Shown in pieces: positions 1 to 8,793 of a DNA stretch of 64,000 nt. The notes under the pieces are model-generated. The model saw only the letters and a list, made by a program, of their open reading frames with translations, did not search any database and was not told the DNA's origin. The position numbers were made by a program, and so were the translations under genes. Location of the stretch: assembly GCA_965116445.1 (NCBI GenBank), contig OZ220688.1:372001-436000 (forward strand), in the 5' to 3' direction. Source of the stretch: Multivorans sp965116445 (lineage in GTDB: Bacteria > Acidobacteriota > Thermoanaerobaculia > Multivoradales > Multivoraceae). Each line of letters opens with the position of its first letter. Position 1 is the stretch's first letter.

Positions 1-348
1 CGCGCCATTTCGCTGCCCGTCTCGGCGCCCTTCCACTGCGCCCTGATGGCGCCAGCCCGGCAGACGATGGAGCCGCTGATTCAGGCGGCGCCCATGGTGG
101 CCCCGCAGGTGCCGGTGGTCTGCAACGTGGACGCGGAGCCTTTGACGACCGTTTCCGCTACCAGGAACGCGCTGGTCCGTCAGATTGACGGCCCGGTGCG
201 CTGGGCGGAATCGGTGACGGTCATGGCGGCCGCGGGTGTTGGTCGACTGACGGAGTTCGGGCCCGGCAAGGTGCTTTCGGGTCTCGCCCGTCGGATCGAT
301 CGGAAGCTGAAGGTCCGCACAGTGGCCGAACCGGACGACATGGAGTGA
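1..348 (+). CDS. fabD: Malonyl-CoA:ACP transacylase, C-terminal part
   Basis: The reading frame is open from the first base and ends at 348, so only the C-terminal 115 codons are in the window. Shortly after the edge it reads SAPFHCALM, which matches the conserved catalytic-histidine region of FabD, followed by the usual C-terminal segment with GPGKVLSGLARRI. FabD loads malonyl groups from CoA onto acyl carrier protein. The assignment is supported by its position four bases before fabG and upstream of acpP and fabF, the classic fab order. The active-site serine lies outside the window. Confidence 0.9.
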   Translation, partial: RAISLPVSAPFHCALMAPARQTMEPLIQAAPMVAPQVPVVCNVDAEPLTTVSATRNALVRQIDGPVRWAESVTVMAAAGVGRLTEFGPGKVLSGLARRIDRKLKVRTVAEPDDME

Positions 349-352
349 CACC

Positions 353-1099
353 GTGAGCATCTTCGACCTGAGCGGCCGCACAGCCCTGGTTACCGGAGCC
401 TCGCGCGGAATCGGCCGCGCCTGTGCCGTGCTGCTGGCCCGGCAGGGCGCCCGCGTCGTGTTGGCCGCCCGCAACGAGGGATTCCTGGACGAAGCCGCCA
501 ACGAGATCGCATCGTCGGGGGGCGAAGCCCACGTGTTGGCCCTCGACCTGGCGGATCACGAAGACGTACCCGCCGCGGTGCGGCAGCTTCCGAAGGACTT
601 CGCGGCGGTCGACATTCTCGTCAACAACGCCGGCATTACGGCCGACAATCTTCTGGCCCGGATGACCCTTGACCAGTGGCAGCGGGTGCAGGACGTGAAC
701 CTGACCGGTGTCTTCGTCCTGACCAAGGCGCTCGTGCGGGGCATGATGCGCCGCCGCTACGGGCGGATCGTGTCTGTGTCATCCGTCGCCGGTGTGCTCG
801 GCAACGCCGGACAGGCGAACTACGCCGCCTCCAAGGCGGGGCTGATCGGGTTCAGCAAGTCCCTGGCGCGCGAGTTGCTGAGCCGGGGGATCACGGTGAA
901 CGTCGTGGCGCCCGGTTTCATCGAGACGGACATGACCGCCGCCATGCCGGAGGGTGCCGGTGACCGCTTCCTGGAGCAGCACGGCCTGGTGCGCCTCGGG
1001 ACGGTGGAGGACATTGCACCCGCCGTGCTGTACCTGGCAAGCGAGGAGGCCTCGTACGTCACCGGCGAGGTCCTGAGCGTCAGCGGCGGCATGACCTGA
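353..1099 (+). CDS. fabG: 3-oxoacyl-[ACP] reductase
   Basis: This is a 248-residue short-chain dehydrogenase of normal FabG length. The cofactor motif TGASRGIG is near residue 15, NNAG follows near residue 90, and the catalytic set is seen as the serine in SVSSVAG and the YAASK motif (Tyr-x-x-x-Lys). It starts with GTG four bases after fabD ends. It reduces 3-oxoacyl-ACP with NADPH in the elongation cycle. The SDR family is broad, but the neighbours fabD, acpP and fabF make the fatty-acid role secure. Confidence 0.95.
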   Translation: MSIFDLSGRTALVTGASRGIGRACAVLLARQGARVVLAARNEGFLDEAANEIASSGGEAHVLALDLADHEDVPAAVRQLPKDFAAVDILVNNAGITADNLLARMTLDQWQRVQDVNLTGVFVLTKALVRGMMRRRYGRIVSVSSVAGVLGNAGQANYAASKAGLIGFSKSLARELLSRGITVNVVAPGFIETDMTAAMPEGAGDRFLEQHGLVRLGTVEDIAPAVLYLASEEASYVTGEVLSVSGGMT

Positions 1100-1259
1100 G
1101 AGGCTTGCACGGCAGAAACCGGGTGCGCCGGCCGTCTGGCCGGGTTTCCGGCGTTTCGTACCCCGAGCGTCTGGCTCGTTGGACGGATCGCTCTCGTGGT
1201 GGCATAGTCTCCGTCTGTCAGCGGGCCGCAAACGCCAAACTCCCCAAAGAGGAACGAGA

Positions 1260-1499
<240 letters not shown>

Positions 1500-1576
1500 C
1501 GCGCCGTCTCGGGGCGGCGCCGGTCGGCTCCGCAGCCTGAGCGCGGGTTCGCTGACACACGGATTCGTGCAGCATC

Positions 1577-2818
1577 ATGAGCGACCGTAGACGCGTCGTC
1601 ATCACCGGGGTCGGCCTCGTGTCTCCGCTCGGGGTGGGCGCCGAAGCCACCTGGGCCGGCCTGATGGAGGGCCGGAGCGGCGTCGGTGCGCTGACGCGGG
1701 TCGACGCGGACCTGTACACGACGAAGATCGCCGCGGAAGTCCGCGACTTCGACGCGGCGCGGTTCATGCATCGCAAGGACATACGTCGTGTCGACCTCTT
1801 CATCCAGTTCGCCGTCGCCGCGGCGGCGTTGGCCCGCGAGGACTCCGGCCTCGAGATCGACGAGGGCAACGCCGACCGCGTCGCCACGGTCGTCGGTTCA
1901 GGCATGGGTGGCCTGCCCCTGATCGAGCACATGCACGACACGTTTCGGGATCGTGGACCGCGGCGGGTATCGCCGTTCTTCATCCCCGGTCTGATCGCGA
2001 ACATGGCGTCGGGTCAGATCTCGATCCGCCACGGCGCCAAGGGGCCGAACACCTGTCCCACGACCGCCTGCACGACCGGCCTGCACGGCGTCGGCGACGC
2101 GTTCCGCCTGATCCAGCACGGCTACGCCGACGCCGCCTTCGCCGGCGGCACGGAGGCGACGACCTGCGATCTGGCGATGGCCGGCTTCGGGGCGATGAAG
2201 GCGTTGTCGGTCCGCAACGACGAGCCTGCCAGGGCGTCGCGGCCCTGGGACAAGGGGCGCGACGGCTTCGTTCTGGGCGAGGGCTCCGGCGTGCTGATCC
2301 TGGAGGAGCGCGAGGCGGCCCTGGCGCGCGGCGCCCACGCCTACGCCGAGATCCTGGGGTACGGCATGAGCGCCGACGCCTTCCATGTTTCGGCGCCCGA
2401 ACCTACCGGCGACGGCGCCGCCCGCGTGATGCAGGCGGCCCTTGACGACGCCGGGATCGCGGCGGAACAAATCGACTACGTCAACGCGCACGGCACCTCG
2501 ACGCCGCTCGGCGACATTGCCGAGGTCCGGGCGATCAAGCGCGTCTTCGGCGACCACGCCTACCGGTTGGCCGTGTCGTCGACGAAGTCCTCGACCGGTC
2601 ACCTGCTGGGAGCCGCGGGCGGCGTCGAAGCCGGTCTCCTGGCCCTTGCCGTCGACCGCCAGGTGTTGCCGGCGACGCTCAACCTGGAGGAGCCCGACGA
2701 GGAGTGCGACCTGGACTTCGTGCCCCACGAGCCGCGCGAGTCGAAGGTCGATGTGGCGCTGACCAACTCCTTCGGTTTCGGCGGCACGAACGGCGCGTTG
2801 ATCATGGCCCGGGCGTAG
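1577..2818 (+). CDS. fabF: 3-oxoacyl-[ACP] synthase II
   Basis: A 413-residue condensing enzyme of normal FabF length. The active-site cysteine lies in TACTTGLHG near residue 165, the two histidines in HGTSTPLGD and STGHLLGAAGG, and the C-terminal glycine loop in NSFGFGGTNG. It elongates acyl-ACP with malonyl-ACP. Bases 2284-2818 are repeated without any insertion or deletion at 18366-18900, with about thirty base differences that are mostly synonymous. In many bacteria rnc follows fabF; here a recombinase gene and mobile DNA follow instead. Confidence 0.95.
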   Translation: MSDRRRVVITGVGLVSPLGVGAEATWAGLMEGRSGVGALTRVDADLYTTKIAAEVRDFDAARFMHRKDIRRVDLFIQFAVAAAALAREDSGLEIDEGNADRVATVVGSGMGGLPLIEHMHDTFRDRGPRRVSPFFIPGLIANMASGQISIRHGAKGPNTCPTTACTTGLHGVGDAFRLIQHGYADAAFAGGTEATTCDLAMAGFGAMKALSVRNDEPARASRPWDKGRDGFVLGEGSGVLILEEREAALARGAHAYAEILGYGMSADAFHVSAPEPTGDGAARVMQAALDDAGIAAEQIDYVNAHGTSTPLGDIAEVRAIKRVFGDHAYRLAVSSTKSSTGHLLGAAGGVEAGLLALAVDRQVLPATLNLEEPDEECDLDFVPHEPRESKVDVALTNSFGFGGTNGALIMARA

Positions 2819-3218
2819 ACCGAAGTTGCCTGAGCCGAAGACCGAGAATCGCTATGCGCTCGTTGTTTGCGGTTCCAACGGCGCGAGGCTTCGAGCGTGC
2901 CGGTGGCGTGTCCGTGGGGTCTGGGCGCGGAGGATCTCGAAGCAGCGTCGAGCGAAGGCCGGGCGACGCTGCCCATGACGAGCGGCTGAAGCCCTTCGAC
3001 GAGATCAGCGGGCAAAGGACTACCGCTTCAGAGCACGAAACGCCAAGCCGCACAACGACTCCATGCGTCTGCGGGGGCTTGGACCTTCGGTCAATGCTAC
3101 GGGTCCGACGCACCGGCGGTCAGCGCTAGACAAGGCCTGTTGTCAAGCCCTAGTAAGTGGGCGCCCGGTCGGCGACGCGGCACATCCCTTCTCTAAAGCG
3201 GGCCAGAAGCTCCGAGCG
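2819..3218. other. Intergenic region between fabF and the recombinase
   Basis: Four hundred bases without a convincing gene. Several short open frames exist on both strands but none has recognisable motifs or a good ribosome binding site. It lies at the left edge of the mobile island and may include decayed sequence or the attachment region, but I see no clear direct repeat. Confidence 0.4.
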
Positions 3219-4232
3219 CTACAGGAATGCGGCACCAGCGTGGTCCAGGAAGGCGTTCTCTTGGCGGATGTAGGTGAGTACAGTGGCGACGCTCCGATGT
3301 CGGGTTACTTCCATGATCTTGTCCAGGCGGGCGTGATGGGCGGCAGCACAGGTCACGAAGCCAGCGCGAAGTGAGTGGGCCGAGTAGCCAGCAGGATCTA
3401 GCCCGATCGCTTCGGCGTAGTGCTTCACGAGACGGGCTATGTCTGACGAGTGCATTGCCCGCCCCTGTAAGCTACCGCCACGGCGAAGCGTCTGGAAGAG
3501 CGGACCGGAGTGGATGCCGGATACCTCCACCCACCTCCGCATCCGCTTCACTGGCCGAATCGATTCGCCGTCCGGTATCGCTACTGTCTGGCCGGTGCCT
3601 TGCTGGTCTGTCTTCGACCTGCGGATGTGCAGAACCATGCCGTGCTGATCTACGAAGTCGACATCCTCGGGCTGAAGGGCGCAGATCTCGGATCGGCGTA
3701 GAGCTCCAGCGAAGCCCGTCGCGAGCACGGCGGCATCCCGAAGCGCCTTCATCCGGTGTGTCTGCCGGTCAACCAGCCCGTCGCAGTGCGCCAACATTTG
3801 GCTGATCTCCTCGTTCCGCAGCGCCTTGACTTGTCTCGGTGGATCAGAAAGCAGCCGACCGAGTCCGAGCAGAACACTGCGGACCTTCGGACCGTCGCCT
3901 GGTGGCGTGCGCTGCTGGTCGCGATACTCGCGGTTGACTGCTGCCAAGAAAACTCTGATGGTGCTTAGGGCGAGCGGCTCTCCCCTCTTCGTTGTGGCTC
4001 CTGAAGAGCGTGGAGAGGATGCCATTCTCACGATGAAGTTCGCCACATCGTCCGGTGTCGCAGCCAACGGATCGACCCCGACCTCATCGCAGTAGGCGAG
4101 GAACCGCTTCCACCCACAACGGTACGCTCGCCGGGTGTTTTCCGACAAGGAAGTCCGCATCGCCGCACCAACGGAGACGTTCTTGTTGATCCTCCGATTG
4201 TCGCTTGCTCTCACTGCCTCTTCCCCCGTCAC
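3219..4232 (-). CDS. Tyrosine recombinase / integrase
   Basis: A 337-residue site-specific recombinase. The N-terminal SAM-like DNA-binding part reads SENTRRAYRCGWKRFLAYC around residue 30. The catalytic domain holds the full set of residues: Arg in GALRRSEICAL, Lys in RRSKTDQ, His-x-x-Arg in HSLRAGF, a second His in TRHRS, and the nucleophile Tyr in VLTYIRQ near the end. It probably cuts and joins DNA at an attachment site and is the best candidate for moving this island. It lacks anything I recognise as the integron-integrase-specific patch, so I do not call it IntI. It is transcribed away from the thioredoxin-like gene, and a perfect inverted repeat lies between them. Confidence 0.9.
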   Translation of the reverse strand: MTGEEAVRASDNRRINKNVSVGAAMRTSLSENTRRAYRCGWKRFLAYCDEVGVDPLAATPDDVANFIVRMASSPRSSGATTKRGEPLALSTIRVFLAAVNREYRDQQRTPPGDGPKVRSVLLGLGRLLSDPPRQVKALRNEEISQMLAHCDGLVDRQTHRMKALRDAAVLATGFAGALRRSEICALQPEDVDFVDQHGMVLHIRRSKTDQQGTGQTVAIPDGESIRPVKRMRRWVEVSGIHSGPLFQTLRRGGSLQGRAMHSSDIARLVKHYAEAIGLDPAGYSAHSLRAGFVTCAAAHHARLDKIMEVTRHRSVATVLTYIRQENAFLDHAGAAFL

Positions 4233-4299
4233 CCAGTTATGCGTTGTCGGAGTCTGGGGCGACCTCCTCTTTGCGACGTGCGCTGAACTGTGGTGGCAG

Positions 4300-4337
4300 C
4301 GTTAGCGCTCGGTAACAGGCCTTGCCGAGCGCTAACG
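4300..4337. repeat. Perfect 13-bp inverted repeat
   Basis: CGTTAGCGCTCGG at 4300-4312 is exactly mirrored by its reverse complement at 4325-4337 with a 12-base loop. It sits in the divergent region between the recombinase and the thioredoxin-like gene. There is no T-run, so a simple terminator is unlikely. A recombinase binding or attachment site, or a regulator operator, would fit the location. Confidence 0.6.
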
Positions 4338-4439
4338 TCCCCGGAGTTCCCACAGACCATGTGCCCTCGAACATCAGTCCCGCACCGGCGGGTGGACTTT
4401 ACCCGATACAAGTTTGGCCCCCGCTGGAGGCCCAAGCGC

Positions 4440-4946
4440 GTGCCCCCCGTGAAGCGCCAACACATCGCCGTTGTGCTGATCCTCGGCGCGGTCCTGGCAC
4501 CTCTCCTGGGCGTACTCGTGGTCGAGATTCGGCTCCGGGAGAGACTGGCTCAGAGACCCGAGACAGGAACAGTCTTCCCTGCCCTAGCAGGGGCCATGGA
4601 GGAACAGTCCCTGCCGACAAGTCCTGGGCAACGGCAAGTCGTGGTCTTCGCAAGAGCAAGCTGTGGCAACTGCGACCGCACACTCGCGACGCTCGCCCGA
4701 TTGGCTGTCGAAGAGGGCTTCCACCTGACCGCGGTCGTCGTCGGATCTGCGGGCCCTTGGCCGAACGAGGGAGCGTTCCGACTAGTCCCCGACCCCGGCG
4801 GAGTCCTCTCTAAGCGCTTTGGCGTGATCAAGGTGCCGCTGGTCTTCATTCTCGACGCCGAGTCGCGTATTCAGGCGACGGTGATAGGGGAGAGGCCCGA
4901 GGCAGTCTGGCGTTCGGTGCTCAATGGCCAAGAGAATGCCCTCTAG
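4440..4946 (+). CDS. Membrane-anchored thioredoxin-like protein
   Basis: A 168-residue protein with one N-terminal membrane segment (HIAVVLILGAVLAPLLGVLVV) followed by a thioredoxin-like fold. The redox motif is CGNC within VFARASCGNC, and the cis-proline position reads KVPLVFILD. This layout resembles MauD/TlpA-type redoxins acting outside the cytoplasmic membrane. I chose GTG 4440 because GGAGG lies nine bases upstream; the frame is open back to 4290 without a better signal. The last 23 bases overlap the C39 peptidase gene, so the two are probably translated together. Both downstream precursor peptides carry exactly two cysteines after the leader, which suggests it helps form or reduce a disulfide in them. 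Confidence 0.75.
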   Translation: MPPVKRQHIAVVLILGAVLAPLLGVLVVEIRLRERLAQRPETGTVFPALAGAMEEQSLPTSPGQRQVVVFARASCGNCDRTLATLARLAVEEGFHLTAVVVGSAGPWPNEGAFRLVPDPGGVLSKRFGVIKVPLVFILDAESRIQATVIGERPEAVWRSVLNGQENAL

Positions 4947-5541
4947 TGACCTTCAGATGGGCACCCGCCTCTCGATCAAGGGCCGGTGCCTCGTGGCTAC
5001 GTGTTTGCTGCTCGCTACGGCTGCCGCGGTGGCTGCCCTCCTCTATTCCGTTCCCGCATCGCCTCAGCATGACCGAATCGCCTGGATCGCGTACCTTGAT
5101 TCGGCTAGACCGGAACCCGCCGACCTGGTTCGACAGCACGAGAGCACGGACTGCGGGCCAGCCGCCCTCAAGATGGTCTTCGATCACTACGGTCTCGACG
5201 AAATGACTCTAGAAGACATCGAGACCGCTGCCGCCGTTGGTCCTAACGGCACGAACATGCTCGCGCTCAAACAGATCGCTGAAGGCCAAGGCCTCACGGC
5301 GCAGGGCCTTCGGCTGTCATCGGACCGCCTGGCTCACTTGCAGATGCCGGTCATTGCTCATGTTCACGGCGATCACTTCGTCTTGCTGCGTAGCGTCGGC
5401 AAGGAGTTGGTCGTTGACGATCCCTCCGTTGGTCGACTACGAATGAGAGTAGAGGAGTTCGATCAGGCGTGGGACGGCATCGTCCTGAGCTTCAAGCCTG
5501 TTGTGCCTCCAACCGATTCACTACCAGGGAGAGGAGGGTGA
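4924..5541 (+). CDS. C39-family peptidase, stand-alone and membrane anchored
   Basis: A 205-residue protein with a hydrophobic segment at residues 22-42 and a C39 peptidase domain after it. The family signature is clear: Gln71 (oxyanion hole) and Cys77 in QHESTDCGPAALK, His151 in HGDHFVLL, and Asp166 in VDDPSVG. C39 peptidases cleave leaders after double-glycine motifs and are usually fused to an ABC exporter on the cytoplasmic side. Here there is no ABC or exporter domain, and a single N-terminal membrane segment would place the domain outside the membrane. The two genes that follow encode small proteins with GG-type leader motifs, its likely substrates. The start is uncertain; ATGs at 4936 and 4957 are alternatives. 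Confidence 0.8.
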   Translation: MAKRMPSSDLQMGTRLSIKGRCLVATCLLLATAAAVAALLYSVPASPQHDRIAWIAYLDSARPEPADLVRQHESTDCGPAALKMVFDHYGLDEMTLEDIETAAAVGPNGTNMLALKQIAEGQGLTAQGLRLSSDRLAHLQMPVIAHVHGDHFVLLRSVGKELVVDDPSVGRLRMRVEEFDQAWDGIVLSFKPVVPPTDSLPGRGG

Positions 5542-5639
5542 AGTGAAGTAGACCGCCCGCAGTCGCTCGCTCGGCGAGCGCATCTCAGTGTTCGCCGGAA
5601 AAACTCTCACAATCTCGAATCTCGAGAGAAAGGTCTAAA
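5542..5639 (+). other. Spacer with hairpin before the precursor genes
   Basis: A 7-bp perfect stem with a 3-base loop lies at 5564-5580 (CGCTCGC and GCGAGCG). No T-run follows, so it may be a weak terminator or RNA-processing site that lets the small precursor genes be expressed at a different level from the peptidase. AAAGG at 5628-5632 serves as ribosome binding site for the ATG at 5640. Confidence 0.4.
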
Positions 5640-5957
5640 ATGAAGAAACTCACTACCATCCTGATCGCCACTGCGGTCCTGTTCATGAGCTCATTTGCTG
5701 GTGCCAGTCCACACGAGGAGTGGACCCAAGCTTCTTCTGGGGAAGCGTTCGACTTCGAACTGTTGTCGGACGCCGATCTGCTAGCCGTGACGGGTACTGG
5801 CCTCTTTAAGGACGTCGCATGCGGCGTCGCAAATGGCCTTACCTTTTCAAGTGTCGTAGTCGGTGTCGGCGCGGCGATCCTCAGCACGGCCGTTCCGCCA
5901 GTCGGAGTCGCCGTGATGGCTGTCTCGGGCGTCGGCTCCTTTATCTGTCTGTTCTAA
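5640..5957 (+). CDS. Putative secreted bacteriocin-like precursor A
   Basis: A 105-residue small protein. Residues 1-22 look like a Sec signal peptide (MKK, hydrophobic run, then SFAGA). Residues 40-54 read ELLSDADLLAVTGTG, which resembles a double-glycine leader (E-L-L-S-x-x-D-L then G-x-G). The remaining 51 residues are hydrophobic and rich in Gly, Ala and Val with only two cysteines, Cys61 near the start and Cys103 near the end. The layout matches precursor B residue for residue at the leader. Inference: it is exported by Sec, cut by the C39 peptidase and linked by a disulfide. I do not recognise a named family. Confidence 0.6.
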   Translation: MKKLTTILIATAVLFMSSFAGASPHEEWTQASSGEAFDFELLSDADLLAVTGTGLFKDVACGVANGLTFSSVVVGVGAAILSTAVPPVGVAVMAVSGVGSFICLF

Positions 5958-5970
5958 GGAGACTCTGACC

Positions 5971-6300
5971 ATGACTAGAATCGCTGCAATCACGCTCACG
6001 GGACTACTGGTATTCTCAGGGTCCGCTATTCTCCAGCCAGCCGACGCGGTTTGGGCAAGCGTACCTTCCGCTGGGGCCCCTGCGCCTGAACTCCTATCTG
6101 AGGAGGATCTGGCCCTTGTCGTCGGTGGCCTCGGTAGCATGGGCACTGAGGAGTGTCTGGCGACTCTTGGCTCACTGAGCGTCGGACTGAAGATCGGCGG
6201 CGGCTGGCTCGCCTCCATTCCCACACCTCACAGTGGTCTTGTAGGCCTTGTAACTATAGGACTAGGTGTTGTGGCGGGAGCCGCCATGGCCGCCTGCTAG
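5971..6300 (+). CDS. Putative secreted bacteriocin-like precursor B
   Basis: A 109-residue small protein with a Sec-type signal (hydrophobic residues 5-20, then ADA) and a clear double-glycine leader, ELLSEEDLALVVGG, at residues 40-53. The core of 56 residues is glycine-rich and hydrophobic with two cysteines, Cys62 and the C-terminal Cys109. AAGGAG, partly formed by the stop codon of precursor A, lies nine bases before the ATG, so the two genes are translationally close. Two dissimilar cores with matching leaders suggest a two-peptide system. Function as an antimicrobial or signal is inferred, not seen. Confidence 0.65.
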   Translation: MTRIAAITLTGLLVFSGSAILQPADAVWASVPSAGAPAPELLSEEDLALVVGGLGSMGTEECLATLGSLSVGLKIGGGWLASIPTPHSGLVGLVTIGLGVVAGAAMAAC

Positions 6301-6335
6301 CGGTCTGCTAGAGACCTGTAGCTTCACGGTATGAC

Positions 6336-6373
6336 AGCCGCACGGCCGCCGGGGTCCCGGCGGCCGTGCGGCT
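6336..6373 (+). terminator. Strong hairpin after the precursor genes
   Basis: Two perfect 18-bp arms separated by two bases begin 35 bases after precursor B. The only T-rich sequence afterwards is a short TTCT, so it may act as a terminator or as an mRNA-stabilising 3' structure that keeps the precursor transcript abundant. It overlaps the start of a longer open frame for the permease, which argues that the permease begins further down, at 6439. Confidence 0.65.
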
Positions 6374-6438
6374 TCTGCGAAGGTCCCCGTACCGTAGGAG
6401 ACTTCTGCTGTCAGAGACTGTTGAGAAGCGATAGGGCC

Positions 6439-8070
6439 ATGAAACTACTGATTCTGTCGCGTTTGGTGTTCAGTGCGCTCCTTGCACGTAGGGCCTCGTC
6501 TTGGCTTAGGATAGCCTGGGTTCCACTTGGGGTGGCCATCGGCGGTTTGGCCTTTTGTGCCGTCGTCTTGTCCATGTTCGCGGGAATTGAGCATGAGGCG
6601 TGCCGCCGAGGCTTTTTGGCCCTTCTTATGCTTCTGGCGTCGCTATGCTGTCTTGTCTCGCAGGTGTTGTTGAGGATTCCGGTTGTGTTGTTGGTAGAGC
6701 TCTCGCCCTTACTGACGCTGCCTTTCGGTCTTCGCCGGTTGTTCTGGCATCGGTTCGCATTGAGTGTTGGCGGTCTCTGGATCTTCGCGTTCGGGCCAGC
6801 CGCAATCTGGATAACGTCCGTTCATTCGGCAAGAATGGGGAACCTCGGGTGGGCTGTTGCCGGAATCGCCATTTTCGTATTGATAGCCGGCCGGGCGGCG
6901 ACAATTCTGTCGTGGATGGTGAACCGGTCTTCGATGGGCGTTCGAGGCTCGTTGCTTCTCCTGACGCTGTTTGCGGCCGGCTACGCTGGGGTTCACCTAG
7001 CCTTTGCGCTGGCCCTCGGAGAGGCCGGCCCCGCTGGCTTAGGAGTGGGGGTTTTGGACGCGGCCCTTGTGGTGCTGGAGGCGTACACGCCCTTCGGCTG
7101 GTTGGCCGCCATTCTCGCGGCTTCCGAACCGCAGGGGCACATGGCAAGGCTGGGAATGATGCTCCTAACACTAGCCGCCCTGTTGCAATTGGAGTGGAAG
7201 GTCCTGCTCCGGGGCTGCCGAGCCGGGAATCAGAAACGCTCAACAGCGGCGAGCACACTGCCGCTGACTCGTGTGGCTCGTCGGCTCAGGCGGCTCACGC
7301 CCGAGGCGGTTTTGTGGCTGGTTGAGACGGAGTGCTTGCTGCGCTTCAGGCCCGCTCGGCTGTGTGTGCTTTCTTGCTTCGCTTTCGGCCTCGTTCATGC
7401 ACTGAGGCTTCCAGTGCTAGGTCTCCCGTTCGCCGTCTTGATGCTGTGCCTGTTGATGGAGGGCGTACGCTCACTTCCACCTTCATGCTGCCTGTGGAGA
7501 GAGTCGCTCGCGCTCCCCTTGCCGGTCGTGCAGGTCGTTCGCACTCCCAACAGGTGCAGCGACGGGTTGGCGGGTGTACTCTTGGCAGCGGGCACGAGTA
7601 TAATGGTGATCTCGAGCCGCGATATAGGATGGCTGATTCAGGGCGTGTCCTTTGGTTTGGCGCTTTCGATTGTTCTTTTCGCGAGTGGATGCCTCGGCCT
7701 GGTGCAGGCGTACTGGCCTCCGCGTCAAGTCGAGTGGGACCGTCCCCAACTCGATGGGCGCGCGGCTGTCGCTACGTTGGCAGCCCTGGCCCCGGCAGTG
7801 GCAGTAGCCGCGACTACGCTAGGACTGTACGTTGCCAGCGGGCGGGACGGTATTGGTTCAACCGCGACCGTGGCGATCGGGGCGGGCTGCCTAGCTGCCG
7901 CCTTGGTCACATGGCACTTGACGCGAAAGCAACAAGTAAGAGTGTTGAGTCGGCGAGGCAGCGGCTACTTGCTCCGCGCTCCGCTAGAGCACGGGAGGGG
8001 GCGGAGTAGAGGTTCTCCGGGGATGGATGCCAGCAGAAGGGAGTTGAGGGGATGGCCAAGGGGGGAATAG
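6439..8070 (+). CDS. Multi-spanning membrane protein, ABC-2 permease-like
   Basis: A 543-residue integral membrane protein with roughly a dozen hydrophobic segments. It shares order and local sequence with the protein at 10379-11968: a loop with LPFGLRRLFWHRF against LPVGFRTLFGFRV, followed by GLWIFAFGP against GLWIPIFGP, and a cytoplasmic stretch LRRLTPEAVLWLVE against LHRLSPETCLVLIE. This suggests paralogous permease subunits, probably partnering the ABC ATPase at 8794. The ATG at 6439 is used because the upstream part of the frame lies in a hairpin and is not hydrophobic. It overlaps the next gene by 19 bases. Possible roles are peptide export or self-immunity. Confidence 0.6.
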   Translation: MKLLILSRLVFSALLARRASSWLRIAWVPLGVAIGGLAFCAVVLSMFAGIEHEACRRGFLALLMLLASLCCLVSQVLLRIPVVLLVELSPLLTLPFGLRRLFWHRFALSVGGLWIFAFGPAAIWITSVHSARMGNLGWAVAGIAIFVLIAGRAATILSWMVNRSSMGVRGSLLLLTLFAAGYAGVHLAFALALGEAGPAGLGVGVLDAALVVLEAYTPFGWLAAILAASEPQGHMARLGMMLLTLAALLQLEWKVLLRGCRAGNQKRSTAASTLPLTRVARRLRRLTPEAVLWLVETECLLRFRPARLCVLSCFAFGLVHALRLPVLGLPFAVLMLCLLMEGVRSLPPSCCLWRESLALPLPVVQVVRTPNRCSDGLAGVLLAAGTSIMVISSRDIGWLIQGVSFGLALSIVLFASGCLGLVQAYWPPRQVEWDRPQLDGRAAVATLAALAPAVAVAATTLGLYVASGRDGIGSTATVAIGAGCLAAALVTWHLTRKQQVRVLSRRGSGYLLRAPLEHGRGRSRGSPGMDASRRELRGWPRGE

Positions 8071-8774
8071 GCGGAGTATGGAGTCGCTGCGGTGGCGAGC
8101 GGGCTTGGATTCGGGCCGCAGTCGGGATAGTTAGGTCACCTCGAACGACCTTTCCGATCATTGAGCAGCGGTGCCCTTGGGTCGGTGTCTTCACTCTCGT
8201 GAGCTTGGGGCTGATCTTCCAGGGTCTAGCGGCAGCGCCTTTCACCCTCGAAGCGATGTCAGAGGCGCTGGTTGACGCCGGCTTTCGTTCGGCTGAGCTG
8301 GCTCCAGTCGTCGTCTATCTGTCCCTGGGCCTCTCGCCAGTCCTTGCTCTCTTCGGATGGCTTCTGGATGCGGTTCTGATCTGGCTCTTGGCTATGACGT
8401 TCGGAAGTGAAGCCCGGTTCGGTCACGCTTTCTCCTTGACGGCGCATCTCGGAATCATTAACTTCCTAGGCGGACTGGCTGGTTTTCTGGCCTTTCTGAT
8501 TTCGAGAAGCCTTGGGAGTAACCTCGGCCTCGACGATATGGGAGTAGCACTTGGCCTGAACTTACTAATATCGGGCGAAAGCGGTGCGGTCGAGGTCCTG
8601 TACTCTCGAGTGAATCCGTTTGGGATGTGGTTTGTGGTGGTACTGGCGCTGGGTTCCTCGACCCTTTTCCGGCTGCCCAAGTGGCGAAGCTGGACGGTCG
8701 CGGGGATCCACTGGACACTGACGACACTCTTGCTAGTCTCGGCTGGGAGTTTCCCCGAGATTCTGGCGCGTTAG
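8052..8774 (+). CDS. Yip1-like integral membrane protein
   Basis: A 240-residue protein with about five membrane segments. The N-terminal stretch IVRSPRTTFPIIEQRCPW followed by hydrophobic helices resembles the Yip1 domain proteins common beside bacterial ABC permeases. It overlaps the permease gene and is followed 19 bases later by the ABC ATPase, so the three are probably one transcript. Its exact role is unknown; a structural partner of the exporter or an immunity protein would fit. Confidence 0.55.
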   Translation: MAKGGIGGVWSRCGGERAWIRAAVGIVRSPRTTFPIIEQRCPWVGVFTLVSLGLIFQGLAAAPFTLEAMSEALVDAGFRSAELAPVVVYLSLGLSPVLALFGWLLDAVLIWLLAMTFGSEARFGHAFSLTAHLGIINFLGGLAGFLAFLISRSLGSNLGLDDMGVALGLNLLISGESGAVEVLYSRVNPFGMWFVVVLALGSSTLFRLPKWRSWTVAGIHWTLTTLLLVSAGSFPEILAR

Positions 8775-8793
8775 CGGGGAAAGGAGCTAGGAC

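Noticed and set aside
4300..4337. Integron attC site
   Set aside because: The ends are GTTAGCG and CGCTAAC in the wrong arrangement for attC, and the recombinase does not look like IntI.
6331..6438. Upstream extension of the first permease
   Set aside because: It lies within an 18-bp hairpin and encodes a non-hydrophobic Pro/Arg/Cys-rich stretch; ATG 6439 fits better.
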